Below, piece by piece: positions 8,667 through 17,172 of a stretch of 64,000 bases of DNA. The stretch covers positions 372,001 to 436,000 of the forward strand of contig CAVRZO010000001.1 in assembly GCA_963725615.1 (NCBI GenBank), given 5' to 3'. Origin of the DNA: JAIQFF01 sp963725615. GTDB lineage: Bacteria; Acidobacteriota; Terriglobia; Terriglobales; Acidobacteriaceae. The notes below the pieces were generated by a model. The model was not told the origin of the DNA and made no database searches. It saw only the letters and a list, made by a program, of their open reading frames with translations. Each line of letters opens with the position of its first letter. Position 1 is the first letter of the stretch. The position numbers and the translations under genes are program-made.

Positions 8667-9344
8667 ATGAAACCAGCACCTAACGTCGCGATGGAGATTC
8701 CGATCTACGGCTTGTCGGAGGCCGCCCAGTATCTGAGAGTGCCGCTCAACACTCTACGCTATTGGGTGCGGGGGGCAGGCTCCGTCCCTCCGCTCGTCAG
8801 GTTGGCAAAGAGCGAGCCGTCTCGCTTGTCGTTCATGAACTTGCTGGAGTGTCACATGCTCAGCAGCATGCGGGCTATCTACGAGGTAAAGATCCCCAGG
8901 GTTCGCAAGGCACTCGTCAACCTCGCGAAGTATGTGGAGCACAAACACCCCCTCGTGGAGCAGGCATTCCAAACCGACCGCCGTGACTTGTTCATCGAGC
9001 ATTTGGGAAGCGTCGTGAATTTATCGAAAGACCAGCAGATACTGATTCCTGGTGTAATGGAGTTTTATTTGGAGCGCATTGAGCGCGATCCGAAAGGGCT
9101 TTTCAAGTTTTACCCATTTGTCATGGAGCGAACCCAAAACGAGCCCAAGCTGATTCTGATCAATCCCGCAGTGGGATTTGGGAAACCCGTGATTGCCGGC
9201 ACTGGTATCTCGACTGCGGTAGTCGCTTCCAGGTTCAATGCCCGGGAATCCATAGACGACCTTGCCACCGAATATGGCGTCAAGCCGCGGCAGATCGAAG
9301 AAGCAATCCGCTGGGAGCAGAAGACGGCAGCCGTCGCTGCCTGA
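8667..9344 (+). CDS. DUF433-type antitoxin (VapB45-like)
   Basis: 225 residues from the ATG at 8667; other in-frame ATGs are at 8637 and 8691. The N-terminal part (IYGLSEAAQYLRVPLNTLRY) looks like a MerR-type helix-turn-helix, giving DNA binding. The C-terminal part has the DUF433 pattern NPAVGFGKPVIAGTGISTAV followed by a helical pair with EYGVKPRQIEEAIRWE. In known VapBC45-type modules this domain neutralises the partner toxin and represses the operon. The toxin gene overlaps its 3' end by about 70 bp. Function is inferred from architecture and partner. Confidence 0.75.
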   Translation: MKPAPNVAMEIPIYGLSEAAQYLRVPLNTLRYWVRGAGSVPPLVRLAKSEPSRLSFMNLLECHMLSSMRAIYEVKIPRVRKALVNLAKYVEHKHPLVEQAFQTDRRDLFIEHLGSVVNLSKDQQILIPGVMEFYLERIERDPKGLFKFYPFVMERTQNEPKLILINPAVGFGKPVIAGTGISTAVVASRFNARESIDDLATEYGVKPRQIEEAIRWEQKTAAVAA

Positions 9345-9732
9345 AGACTTCGTTCTGTATCTCGACGAAAATCTTCACAACTGCAAACCCATTCTCGACG
9401 CGCTCACCGAACATGGCGTAAAGCACGAGCGCCATGGCCAACACTTCAGCCCAGGCACGGAAGACACCACTTGGCTGCCCTTGGTTGGCCAGAAGGGTTG
9501 GTTGCTGGTGACGAAAGACAAGAGGATTCGCTACAACGAATTGGAGAAAACGGCAGTCCTGCAACATCGGGTGAGGGAGTTTTACTTTTCTTCAGGAAAC
9601 TACAGCGGCGCGGAGATGGCGGAGGTGTTGATGGCCGCCCTGCCCGGGATGGCTAAACTCTGCCGCAAACATGATGCGCCCTTTATCGCCAGCATCACCA
9701 AGTCAGGAAGCGTAAATCTTCGTTTTCCCTAG
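9274..9732 (+). CDS. PIN-like toxin (VapC45/DUF5615-like)
   Basis: 152 residues from the ATG at 9274; a TTG at 9262 is also possible, and the basic N-terminal tail may be shorter still. The core begins with FVLYLDENLHN, the acidic first strand of PIN/Mut7-C nucleases. LLVTKDKRIRYNE supplies a second conserved acidic strand. PIN toxins of this kind are RNases held inactive by the co-encoded antitoxin. It overlaps the antitoxin gene by 71 bp, so translation is coupled, and its 3' end faces the phosphodiesterase cluster 10 bp away. Confidence 0.75.
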   Translation: MASSRGRSKKQSAGSRRRQPSLPEDFVLYLDENLHNCKPILDALTEHGVKHERHGQHFSPGTEDTTWLPLVGQKGWLLVTKDKRIRYNELEKTAVLQHRVREFYFSSGNYSGAEMAEVLMAALPGMAKLCRKHDAPFIASITKSGSVNLRFP

Positions 9733-9742
9733 CGGGGAGTTT

Positions 9743-11877
9743 CTACTTGTCGCCAGCCGGCGCCACCACCCAAGGTTTCCCATCAAAGTAAGAAGGCAGT
9801 TCCAACCCAAACAGCTTCATCACCGTAGGCGCGACATCCACGATCGCAGGTTTCTCAATCGCAATCTTTCGATTTGAAAACAGAACGCCCGGGACCAGCC
9901 GCGGATCAACGCAATGGTCGCCGCTCCAGGCTTTGAGATTGTCCTCGAAAATTGCGGTGGTCACTTTGCCCATGACCGAATCCCACGACGCGCGGAAGCC
10001 TTCGCCGTAGCCGACGATCAGGTCGGGGGCGTTGTCCACGTACGGGCCGGCGTAGACTGCATCGCAGTCGAACATGCCGGTTATGCCGACTTTGCCCGAG
10101 GCCGGATCGACCAACCCATCCAGCTTGCCGCGCAACTCTTCTTTTAGAGCCTCCGCTTCCGCTCCGGCTTCTACGATTCCTTCTCGCTCGCGGCCTTTGA
10201 TGTTCAGATAAAGCCCGTTCAGCCCCATGGTGTAGGCGCGGGTGCGCGACCAGTCCACGTCTTCGAACCAGTCTCCACTTTCGCTTTTGCCGTCTTTCAA
10301 AACCAGATAGCCGTTCTGATGCAGCCACGCATTCAGATTCATGCAGCGGCTGAATGATTTGAAGCCGTGATCGGAAATCACGAGTAGCAGGGTTTGATCG
10401 TCAATTCGCTGCATGACCCGTCCGATCAGGGTGTCCATGCGGTCGTAAAGGTCCTGAATCACGAGCGGCTTCTGGTCTTGCGGTACATCTCGCACTGCGG
10501 GATGGTCCTTCTCCAGATAGCGCCAGAACATGTGCTGCACCCGGTCGGTGGTGTCGAAGACGCAGGCGCACAGGCCTTGCGGAGTTTTTTCCAGCGCGTC
10601 GAAGAACATGCGCTCGCGGTCTTCATGATTGCCGTAGCACTGCGCCAGAAACGCCTGGTCGTCAAGGACTTCCTCATTCAGCGCCCAGGTATCTTCCGCC
10701 AGGCCCAGAGTGGCATAGGGGCCGAACAGCTTTGCCAGATAAATCGAGTAGGTCACGGGATGAGAGATCGGCAGATCGGGATGGCCGGGATCAATGTTCA
10801 CCGGCGTCACATACACTTCAACCTCGGGCGAGATTTCTTTCAGGTAAAAGCGGCAGATGCCGCGGGCCGTGAATCCCATGCCAGCCTTGAACTTCACCGG
10901 AATCCACTCCGAGTACTCGCCCACTTTGATGGTGAACGTTTCGGAGTCGATCTCAATCCGCGCCTGGCCGCGTTTTGTGTCCGGACGAAGTTTGAATTCG
11001 GCGCGCAACTCGCTGCCCGTCCCCAGAGGATTTTCTGGACCGGGAATGTAGGAATGAAGCCCGGCGCCATTTCGTTCGATGGGAATGCGGACACCGCCTT
11101 CGCGAAACTTGTCCCTACTCGCGCGTGTGGTGCACAAACAGAACGTTCCCTGGCTTCCCTTGAGATCGGGGACGCACATGCCGGAAAGCAGCACGCCGGG
11201 AAACTTTTCGGGCGGAAAAGTTACCGGAACTCTGATCACGGAACAGAAAACCCCCGCCTTGCCCAGCCAATGCCAGAAAGGCGTCCCGCGGCGCAGGCCT
11301 CGGATCTCCGGCTTGCCCAGCGGCACCGAGTATCGGCCAATGCGCAGGTGACGCTTGGGCTCGCTGATCTGCGCCGAAGAAAGAAAGGGAAGATAGTTCT
11401 TCAGATCCCGGGCCAGAAAATCATAAATATTGTGCTTGCCGGGATTCACTCCCGTCTGAAACGTGGACCACGCCACCGGAGAAATCGCGGGAAACGTGGT
11501 CCGAAGCGGGCGAAACGTCCCGCTGTCTCGAAGTTCGGCCAGGTTCGGCAACTTGCCTTCGCTCATGAAGCGGCTGGCAAGTTCGGGATCCATGCCGTCG
11601 AACCCAACGATCACGACTCGCTTCACCTGCGCCTTGCCGTAGGCTTTGCGGCGCCGGAACATTCGCAGGAGTTGTCGAATCGGCCAGGTGACCAGGGCAT
11701 AGAAGGAATAAAGAAACGCCACAAAGATGGTCCAGAAAGATGACAGGACAGCAAACCCGGCGCCGGGACCTGCGTAGGCTTCGCTGGCAGGGGGAAAAGC
11801 AGGACAAGTGCAACGACCAAGAGCAGAGCCGGCAGCAAGCGCGGACGTTGGTTCGACGCGATGACAAGCGACTTCAT
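9743..11877 (-). CDS. Alkaline-phosphatase-superfamily phosphodiesterase (frameshifted)
   Basis: Type I phosphodiesterase/nucleotide-pyrophosphatase-like protein. The catalytic core starts at VVIVGFDGMDPELASRF, with metal-binding Asp, and continues to VISDHGFKSF (His-binding DHG) and WSGDHCVDPRLVPGVLFSN. The natural start is the ATG at 11877, which overlaps the upstream stop as ATGA and opens a good signal peptide or anchor (RPRLLPALLLVVALVLLFPL). That frame runs out, and the core is in another frame. Adding one base to the C5 run read on this strand (plus-strand G run 11790-11794) joins them as ...LLFPPASEAYAGPG. Either a sequencing indel or a real frameshift. Without repair, the core frame has no recognisable signal peptide. 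Confidence 0.8.
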
Positions 11878-12671
11878 ACTTGAATTCCCAACACACTCTT
11901 GAAAATGAAACCCGCAATGAGCGAGACCACGAAGAACAAGACAATCCAGTTCCATTGCATCCAGGCAAACTCAATCACGCGCGGAGGATAGCTTATTGCA
12001 ATTGATTGAACCGGGCTACTATCCGCCAACGCCGGCTCACTCGAAGTAAGCATGCGCTCCCAGAAATTGTCTTTCAGACGGACCGGCGAAACACGGGCCA
12101 GCCCTGGCGCCACCACCACTTGTTTCGAGACTGTCTGGCCTCTGGCTGCGATTTGGATGTCGAATTGTCCGCTGCGCTCCGCGACTACGCGCCACACCAC
12201 TTCTCTATCTCTCGGAATATGAACTGCTGGGGCAGAACTCGAAAGCTCGGGAGGCAATTGCAGCGAAGCATCGTTCAATGCGGCCGGATCCTCGACTCGC
12301 GCCTCCACCAGGAAGGTCTGCGCTGGCTGCAGTGGCATCCATCCGAAATATCGGTCTAACTGGACGATCAGGAAAGTGATGGGCAGTATCGCGATCAGGA
12401 GCGGGGTAAAGGCGAGGCGGAGGTAGCTGCCGGTTCCGTAAAGAATTTTTCCGTAGGCCCGCATCACCACCGGCAACTGATCCTGAAACAAGCGGACGGC
12501 CAGCAAGTGCGCCTTCAATCGGTCCTTGGCCCGGCCGATCGCCTTCTGGTCGGATGTATAGCGAAACACGATCACCATCAGGAATCCGATCACGATGGAA
12601 GTCGCGAAAACCATGAAGAGCGGAATGTTTGACGGCATGGAGGAAGCGATCATTGAGATGTTGGTAGCCAA
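11874..12671 (-). CDS. Three-TM membrane protein with periplasmic domain
   Basis: 265 residues. TM1 is about residues 17-36, followed by a basic helical region (RAKDRLKAHLLAVRLFQDQL), a TM at about 88-106, a soluble roughly 120-residue beta-rich domain with Arg/Val strands, and a final TM (WNWIVLFFVVSLIAGFIFKS). TM1, a basic cytoplasmic helical hairpin and TM2 recall the EMC3/Oxa1-like DUF106 group, but this is only a topology resemblance. Its stop overlaps the start of the phosphodiesterase gene (ATGA), so the two proteins are made together and may interact. No firm family assignment. Confidence 0.75.
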   Translation of the reverse strand: MATNISMIASSMPSNIPLFMVFATSIVIGFLMVIVFRYTSDQKAIGRAKDRLKAHLLAVRLFQDQLPVVMRAYGKILYGTGSYLRLAFTPLLIAILPITFLIVQLDRYFGWMPLQPAQTFLVEARVEDPAALNDASLQLPPELSSSAPAVHIPRDREVVWRVVAERSGQFDIQIAARGQTVSKQVVVAPGLARVSPVRLKDNFWERMLTSSEPALADSSPVQSIAISYPPRVIEFAWMQWNWIVLFFVVSLIAGFIFKSVLGIQV

Positions 12672-12706
12672 ACAGGATTCTTGCTGTCGCGAGAAAGTTT
12701 GAAAGT

Positions 12707-12770
12707 ACCTCAGCGGCTGAAGTCGCCTCCCAGGAGAACTTTAATGCAGCGCTGAAGCGCTGCTCCACCC
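12707..12770. repeat. Small intergenic palindromes, class D
   Basis: Contains CTCAGCGGCTGAAG and the perfect hairpin GCAGCGCT-GA-AGCGCTGC (12746-12763). Similar GGCTGAAG/CTTCAGCC motifs recur at 57827-57966. Confidence 0.5.
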
Positions 12771-12798
12771 AAAAGCTTCTCTTGAAGCGGCGCGTGTG

Positions 12799-13005
12799 TT
12801 ACTCGATGTAGCCCAGGCCCTGCAGCCGTTTCGTGACTTTCTCCTTGGATTCGCTACCGCCGCCCTGATCGGGCGCCAGGCGTTTCACTTCTTTCTCTAT
12901 CGTATGCAGCACAAACTCATCAACCGACGCGTATCCCGAGGCCTCTGCACACTGCTTTGCCTTTTCGAGTAATTCACCTTCAATCTTGATCTTTTGCGAG
13001 GACAT
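12799..13005 (-). CDS. Small ribbon-helix-helix-like protein
   Basis: 68 residues. IKIEGELLEKAKQ followed by GYASVDEFVLHTIEKEVKRL fits the strand-helix-helix pattern of Arc/MetJ/CopG-type proteins, which bind DNA as dimers and are often antitoxins or repressors. No toxin-like partner is adjacent. Instead it lies between two phosphodiesterase-like genes, and its C-terminus (KRLQGLGYIE) resembles the LxxLGY motif near the end of sulfatase/phosphodiesterase domains; the sulfatase at 15151 has KLASLGYVGL. It may regulate the cluster or be an accessory subunit. Confidence 0.65.
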   Translation of the reverse strand: MSSQKIKIEGELLEKAKQCAEASGYASVDEFVLHTIEKEVKRLAPDQGGGSESKEKVTKRLQGLGYIE

Positions 13006-13045
13006 TCTGCGCTCTCCATTTGTCTGACCGCCTTTTCATGACACG

Positions 13046-15029
13046 TCAGCGGGTGGATGAAAAAACGGAATGCCCCATCATACTGCCGGGCTGAGGAATT
13101 CCAAATTGCGCAAAAATGGTGGGCGCAATATCTGTCAGCCCAGGATTGGCCGCGTCAATGCTGCGATTGCTCAGAAGCACTCCCGGAACCAGCGTGAAGT
13201 CCATGCAGTGGTCGCCACTCCAGGGGTTGGTGTTGTTCTCGAAAACGTCGGCGGGGAAGTTCCCCAGAATGGTTTGCCATCCGGCGCGATAACCGCGATT
13301 GTAGCCGACCAATAAATCGGGTCCCTGCTGTGCGTAAGGGCCCTGGTAAACATCGATGGACCGGTCCACTCGCGTAATCGCGGCCATGTTATTCTGCGGA
13401 TCGCGCACGCTCAGCAGCTTCTCCTTAATTTCTTTCAACAGCGAATCCGCTGCCTCGCCCGGCGCGACAATTCCTTCTCGCTCCCGGCCCTTTCAGATTC
13501 AGATAGAGCCCGTTCAACCCGAGCCCATAGGCGCGAGTGCGGCTCCAATCCACATTGGCGAAGGCCTCACTCTGGTCGGGATTGGGTTGGCTCTTCAAAC
13601 TGATGTAGCCATTCTCAAGCAGCCAGGTATTCAGATTGAACGAGCGGTTATAGGGGGCGAACCCGTGGTCGGAGAGAACCAGCACGGTCGTGTGATCGTC
13701 CACGCGCTGCATGACCTGGCCAAGGACCTGGTCAATCTGCTGGTAAAACTCGGGCAGCGCTGACCCGTACTGGGCCGCCAGTGCGGCGTCGTATTCCGGA
13801 TGCTGCGGATCGATCAGCCGCCATAACATATGCGAATTGAGATCGAGGCTGGAGAAATAAAAGAAGAACAGGCCGGAGTGAAACTTGGGAAACTCCACAT
13901 CGAAAATGTGGCGGTGTTCCGCCAACACGGTTCGCGCCTGCTCCAGATATTCCTTGTCATCAAGTACGCCGGCCGATAAAGCTTTCGTGTCCTCGGAGAT
14001 GCCCTGGGTGTAGAACTCACCCACTTCTTCCGCAAGCTCACGCGAATAACTCTTCGGGGTGGAAAGCGGGAGCGCTGGATCGGCGGGATCAATATTGATG
14101 GGCGAAACGTACAACTCGAATCGCGGATGCGCCTGCTTGAGATAGAAGCGGCAGATCCCTTTCACGTTGCCGATAAACGGAATCAACTGGAATTCGATGT
14201 GGACCCAGTCGCTCCATTCCCCCTCTCGCAGCACGAATTTCTGCTCCTGCACGTTGAATGTGGCGACCGCCTCCAGCGGATCAATGGCAACGATGAATGG
14301 CTCCAGTGTGGGTGGGGATCCTTTGCGAAATGTATTGTCCGGTCCGATCAGATTTGCCGTCACCTGCGAATCTTCCACGCGGACGGGAATAATCTGTCCA
14401 CCTTCCACCACGCCCGCAGCGGTCATCGGATCATCGGTATAAAAGGAAAACGTCCCATAGCTGCCGCGCAAGTCGGGCGTGCCCATCCCGGACAAGGTGT
14501 GCCCTTTTGATTTGACGGGAGGAAAATTCGACGGCATACGGAAAATCGTGTTGGGCACGCCATAGTCGTCCAGCGTTTCCCAGAATGCTTTCCCCTGGCG
14601 GAGTTGCTCGGCACTTCCGCTTCCAATCGGAATGACCCAATTGCCCAGATGAATTCCGTGCTTCGGCGGCTCGACGCGCGAAGCCGAGAAGTAAGGTTGC
14701 AGGGTCTGGGGATCGCGGTGGATGAAATCAAAGATGCCGTGCCCTCCCGCGTTCATGCCCGTGATCAAGTTTGACCACGCCACCGGACTCTGCGGAGGAA
14801 TGCTGGTGGTGAGCAGGCGGAACGATCCCGCTTGGGCGAGGCCGGAGAAGTTCGGCATCTTGCCCTCCGCCATGAACTTTTTCAGCAGCTGCGGGTCCAT
14901 GCCGTCAATGCCGAGAATGATGACCTTCTGATCGCCGCGCCATTTTCGTGGCTGGCAGGAAATCAGCAGCGCGGCCGTTGCGCACACCAGCAAGGCGAGG
15001 ATGACATTCCAGATTCGTAGAAAGCGCAA
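13046..15029 (-). CDS. Alkaline-phosphatase-superfamily lipoprotein (frameshifted)
   Basis: Paralogue of the protein at 9743. From a TTG at 15029 the N-terminus is a lipoprotein signal ending LLISC-Gln, so it would be membrane-anchored by lipidation. An ATG at 15152 lies too far out and overlaps the divergent gene. The core has VIILGIDGMDPQLLKKF, VLSDHGFAPYNRSF and, after the break, WSGDHCMDFTLVPGVLLSN. Relative to the paralogue, the frame is lost after NGLYLNLKG. Removing one base from the run read as GGG here (plus strand 13488-13490) restores GREREGIVAPGE and reaches the stop at 13046. Like its neighbour, it is broken at a homopolymer. Confidence 0.8.
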
Positions 15030-15150
15030 GGTAGGCGGTGTTCCCCGCTCCCAATGATAGTCGATGTAAAGCGAGCCTGTGTGTGGCGTGGTCGCGGGCG
15101 ACTCGCCCGCGTGCGTCCGGCTCCACGGCCCCTGAGATAGACTGAACTCC

Positions 15151-16854
15151 ATGTTCCGGAGGATTGTCCCCGCACTCCTGGTTGTTCTAATCGCCATGCC
15201 AGCGGTTTCGGCGCGCGCCGCCGCAAAGCCGAATATCGTCCTCATCACTCTGGGTTCTACTCGCGCCGACCGCATGGGCTTCCTCGGATCGGAGGCGAAA
15301 ATTACGCCGAACCTCGATGGACTGGCTCGCCAGAGCATGGTTTTCGAGCAAGCTTTTTCCCAGGCGCCGCTGACCGTGGTCTCGCACGCGACCATACTTT
15401 CCGGCACTTATCCTCAGACCCATCGGGTCAGTGAGTTTGGCGCCAGGCTTGCGCCCACGCTGCCATTTGTTCCGGACCTGCTTCAGGCCCGCGGATATCA
15501 CACTGCTGCTTTCGTCGGCTCCATCGCGCTCGATCCAAGAAACGGATTGGCTCCCGGCTTCGACCGCGGATTCGCTCTGTACGACGCGCCACAACGGGGA
15601 CCTGGCAAAAGCATTTCCGTGGACCGGCCGGCAGCGCAGGTCGTGGCTCGCATCAATTCGTGGCTCGCGCACAACGCCAGGCAGCCCTTCTTCCTGTGGG
15701 TGCATCTGAATGATCCCGAGGCTGCGTCCGCTGCTTCCTACAATGCCTCGGTGGCCGCCGCAGATGCTGCCGTCGGAAAGCTGATCGGGGCTCTGCGGAC
15801 CAGTAAGTTGTACGACGATGCGCTGATGGTGATTGCAGCCGATCACGGCGAAAGCCTGGGCGCGCATGGCGAAGAAACCCACGGAGTCTTTCTCTACGAT
15901 GAGACCATCCGTGTACCACTGTTGCTGAAATTTCCCCAAAACCAAAATGCGGGAAAGAGGGTCACCGCACGAGCCCGCTTGGTGGACATTGCGCCCACTA
16001 TCCTTGAAATCGCGGGCGTGCCCATTCCATCGCAGATGCAGGGGCAGTCTCTGCAGCGCATCGCCAAGGCAAATAGCGATCAGCCGGTGTACTCGATCAG
16101 CACGTTTCCGCAACAGGCATTCGGCTGGAGTGCTCTGGAATCCTGGCGCGCCGGAAAATTCCTCTACATCAAGGCGCCCAAGCTCGAACTCTACGATCTC
16201 TCGGCTGACCCTGGCGCGACGCGCAACCTGGCGCAGACGTCCAAGGCCACGCTCGAAACCATCGCCGGCCAACTGGAGGCGTTCGACCGCCGCTTCAGCG
16301 ATGCCGGCAATTCCGGCGGCCCTGAACTTACTTCCAGTGAAATGCAGAAACTGGCTTCGTTGGGATATGTCGGTCTGCAGAAATCGGCTGCTCCCGCGAG
16401 CACGGCGGCCACGGGAGTTGATCCCAAAGATGGGATTACAACTGCAAACAAGGTATTGTCCGCGCTCTCGCTGCTGAATCAGGGAAAGCCAGAGAGGGCG
16501 GTGGCAATCCTGCAACCGGTAATGGCGGCCGGCGCGAAGATGTACCTGGCGCAGTTCGTCATGGGGGCGGCCCTGGCGAGCCAGCAGCAGTATCCTCAGG
16601 CGATCGAATATTTGCGCAGGGCGATTGAACTCCAGCCCGACTCGACCTGGGCGCACTACGAAATGGGTTCCAGCCTTCTGAAGGCCGGCGATTACAAGAC
16701 CGCGGTCGTTCATCTGGAGATTGTGTCCAGCCGCCTACCCGACTTTGCGAATGTCCACTCTCTGCTGGCGCAGGCTTACGAACATCTCGGCCGGGCTGCG
16801 GATGCGAAGCGCGAACGCTCCAGATCGGCAGCGCCGCGGGGGGCGACGCCATAG
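15151..16854 (+). CDS. Secreted sulfatase-like protein with TPR tail
   Basis: 567 residues with a signal peptide (cleavage near ARA-AAK, residue 24). The sulfatase/alkaline-phosphatase fold begins NIVLITLGSTRADRMGFLG. The usual sulfatase formylglycine motif C/S-x-P-x-R is replaced by SQAPLTVVSHAT, so Ser or Thr would have to serve as nucleophile, as in other superfamily branches. AADHGESLGAHGEETHG supplies the second metal site. Residues after about 415 are TPR-like helices (about three repeats). It is divergent from the phosphodiesterase lipoprotein. Likely periplasmic and acting on phosphate or sulfate esters of glycans or lipids; the substrate is unknown. Confidence 0.85.
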   Translation: MFRRIVPALLVVLIAMPAVSARAAAKPNIVLITLGSTRADRMGFLGSEAKITPNLDGLARQSMVFEQAFSQAPLTVVSHATILSGTYPQTHRVSEFGARLAPTLPFVPDLLQARGYHTAAFVGSIALDPRNGLAPGFDRGFALYDAPQRGPGKSISVDRPAAQVVARINSWLAHNARQPFFLWVHLNDPEAASAASYNASVAAADAAVGKLIGALRTSKLYDDALMVIAADHGESLGAHGEETHGVFLYDETIRVPLLLKFPQNQNAGKRVTARARLVDIAPTILEIAGVPIPSQMQGQSLQRIAKANSDQPVYSISTFPQQAFGWSALESWRAGKFLYIKAPKLELYDLSADPGATRNLAQTSKATLETIAGQLEAFDRRFSDAGNSGGPELTSSEMQKLASLGYVGLQKSAAPASTAATGVDPKDGITTANKVLSALSLLNQGKPERAVAILQPVMAAGAKMYLAQFVMGAALASQQQYPQAIEYLRRAIELQPDSTWAHYEMGSSLLKAGDYKTAVVHLEIVSSRLPDFANVHSLLAQAYEHLGRAADAKRERSRSAAPRGATP

Positions 16855-16911
16855 TCCCTTCCGTGCCCGATCTTCCGCGACCAGCGGGGCTCTTGGGCCG
16901 AATACGATAAT

Positions 16912-16930
16912 GTCTATCACATTAGTAGAC
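16912..16930. promoter_or_regulatory. Inverted repeat overlapping the leader promoter
   Basis: GTCTA, 9 bp, TAGAC. The right half overlaps the proposed -35 box. It could be an operator for a sulfur or cysteine regulator; no specific regulator can be named. Confidence 0.35.
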
Positions 16931-16954
16931 TTGTGGAAAACGTTCGTGTATATT
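16926..16954 (+). promoter_or_regulatory. Candidate promoter of the sulfate transport operon
   Basis: TAGACT (16926-16931), 17-bp spacer, TATATT (16949-16954). The predicted start of transcription (about 16961-16962) lies only one or two bases before the leader ATG, and no ribosome site precedes that ATG, so the leader ORF may be translated from a leaderless mRNA. Confidence 0.5.
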
Positions 16955-16962
16955 CGTTCCTA

Positions 16963-17052
16963 ATGGTTAACAGCATCATCTCCATCCGTTGTAACAGCAC
17001 CTGCTGTCGCTGCGCGTGTTGCAGCCGGCGTGGGCCTGGGGATGGAATGTAG
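16963..17052 (+). CDS. Cysteine-rich leader peptide
   Basis: 29 codons: MVNSIISIRCNST followed by CCRCACCSRRGPGDGM and a TAG stop. Six Cys codons are present (16990, 17002, 17005, 17011, 17017 and 17020), five of them within 21 nt. It lies between the promoter and an intrinsic terminator upstream of sbp. Bases 17029-17036 (CGTGGGCC), just after the Cys cluster and still inside the ORF, are exactly complementary to 17081-17088, the left arm of the terminator. Stalling on Cys codons would leave 17029-17036 free to block the terminator; smooth reading to the stop would cover it. This fits ribosome-mediated attenuation by cysteine. Cys-rich leader ORFs are known upstream of sulfur genes in actinobacteria. 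Confidence 0.75.
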   Translation: MVNSIISIRCNSTCCRCACCSRRGPGDGM

Positions 17053-17079
17053 CCGAAGCAGACATTTCAATTTCTCAAG

Positions 17080-17116
17080 CGGCCCACGAATCGGAATCGT
17101 GGGCCGTTTGTTTTTT
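17080..17116 (+). terminator. Attenuator terminator before sbp
   Basis: A perfect 10-bp stem (CGGCCCACGA / TCGTGGGCCG), 7-nt loop and the tract TTTGTTTTTT. It lies 56 bp before sbp and after the Cys leader ORF. Its left arm can pair instead with CGTGGGCC at 17029-17036. Confidence 0.85.
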
Positions 17117-17172
17117 GCGGGCCATGTGTCCAGGTTTCGTGGGGCCGCCTGAAACTTCAAAGGGGAAGGTAA

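Noticed and set aside
10394..11743. 449-codon open frame on the plus strand
   Set aside because: Lies antisense to the phosphodiesterase core, which has clear family motifs. Long antisense frames are expected at this GC content.
15150..15153. CATG shared by the sulfatase ATG and a possible minus-strand ATG at 15152
   Set aside because: A minus-strand start here would add about 40 non-signal residues. A TTG at 15029 places a lipoprotein signal correctly, so the divergent overlap is probably coincidental.
15187..16713. 508-codon open frame on the minus strand
   Set aside because: Antisense to the sulfatase-TPR gene; no recognisable motif and no ribosome site.
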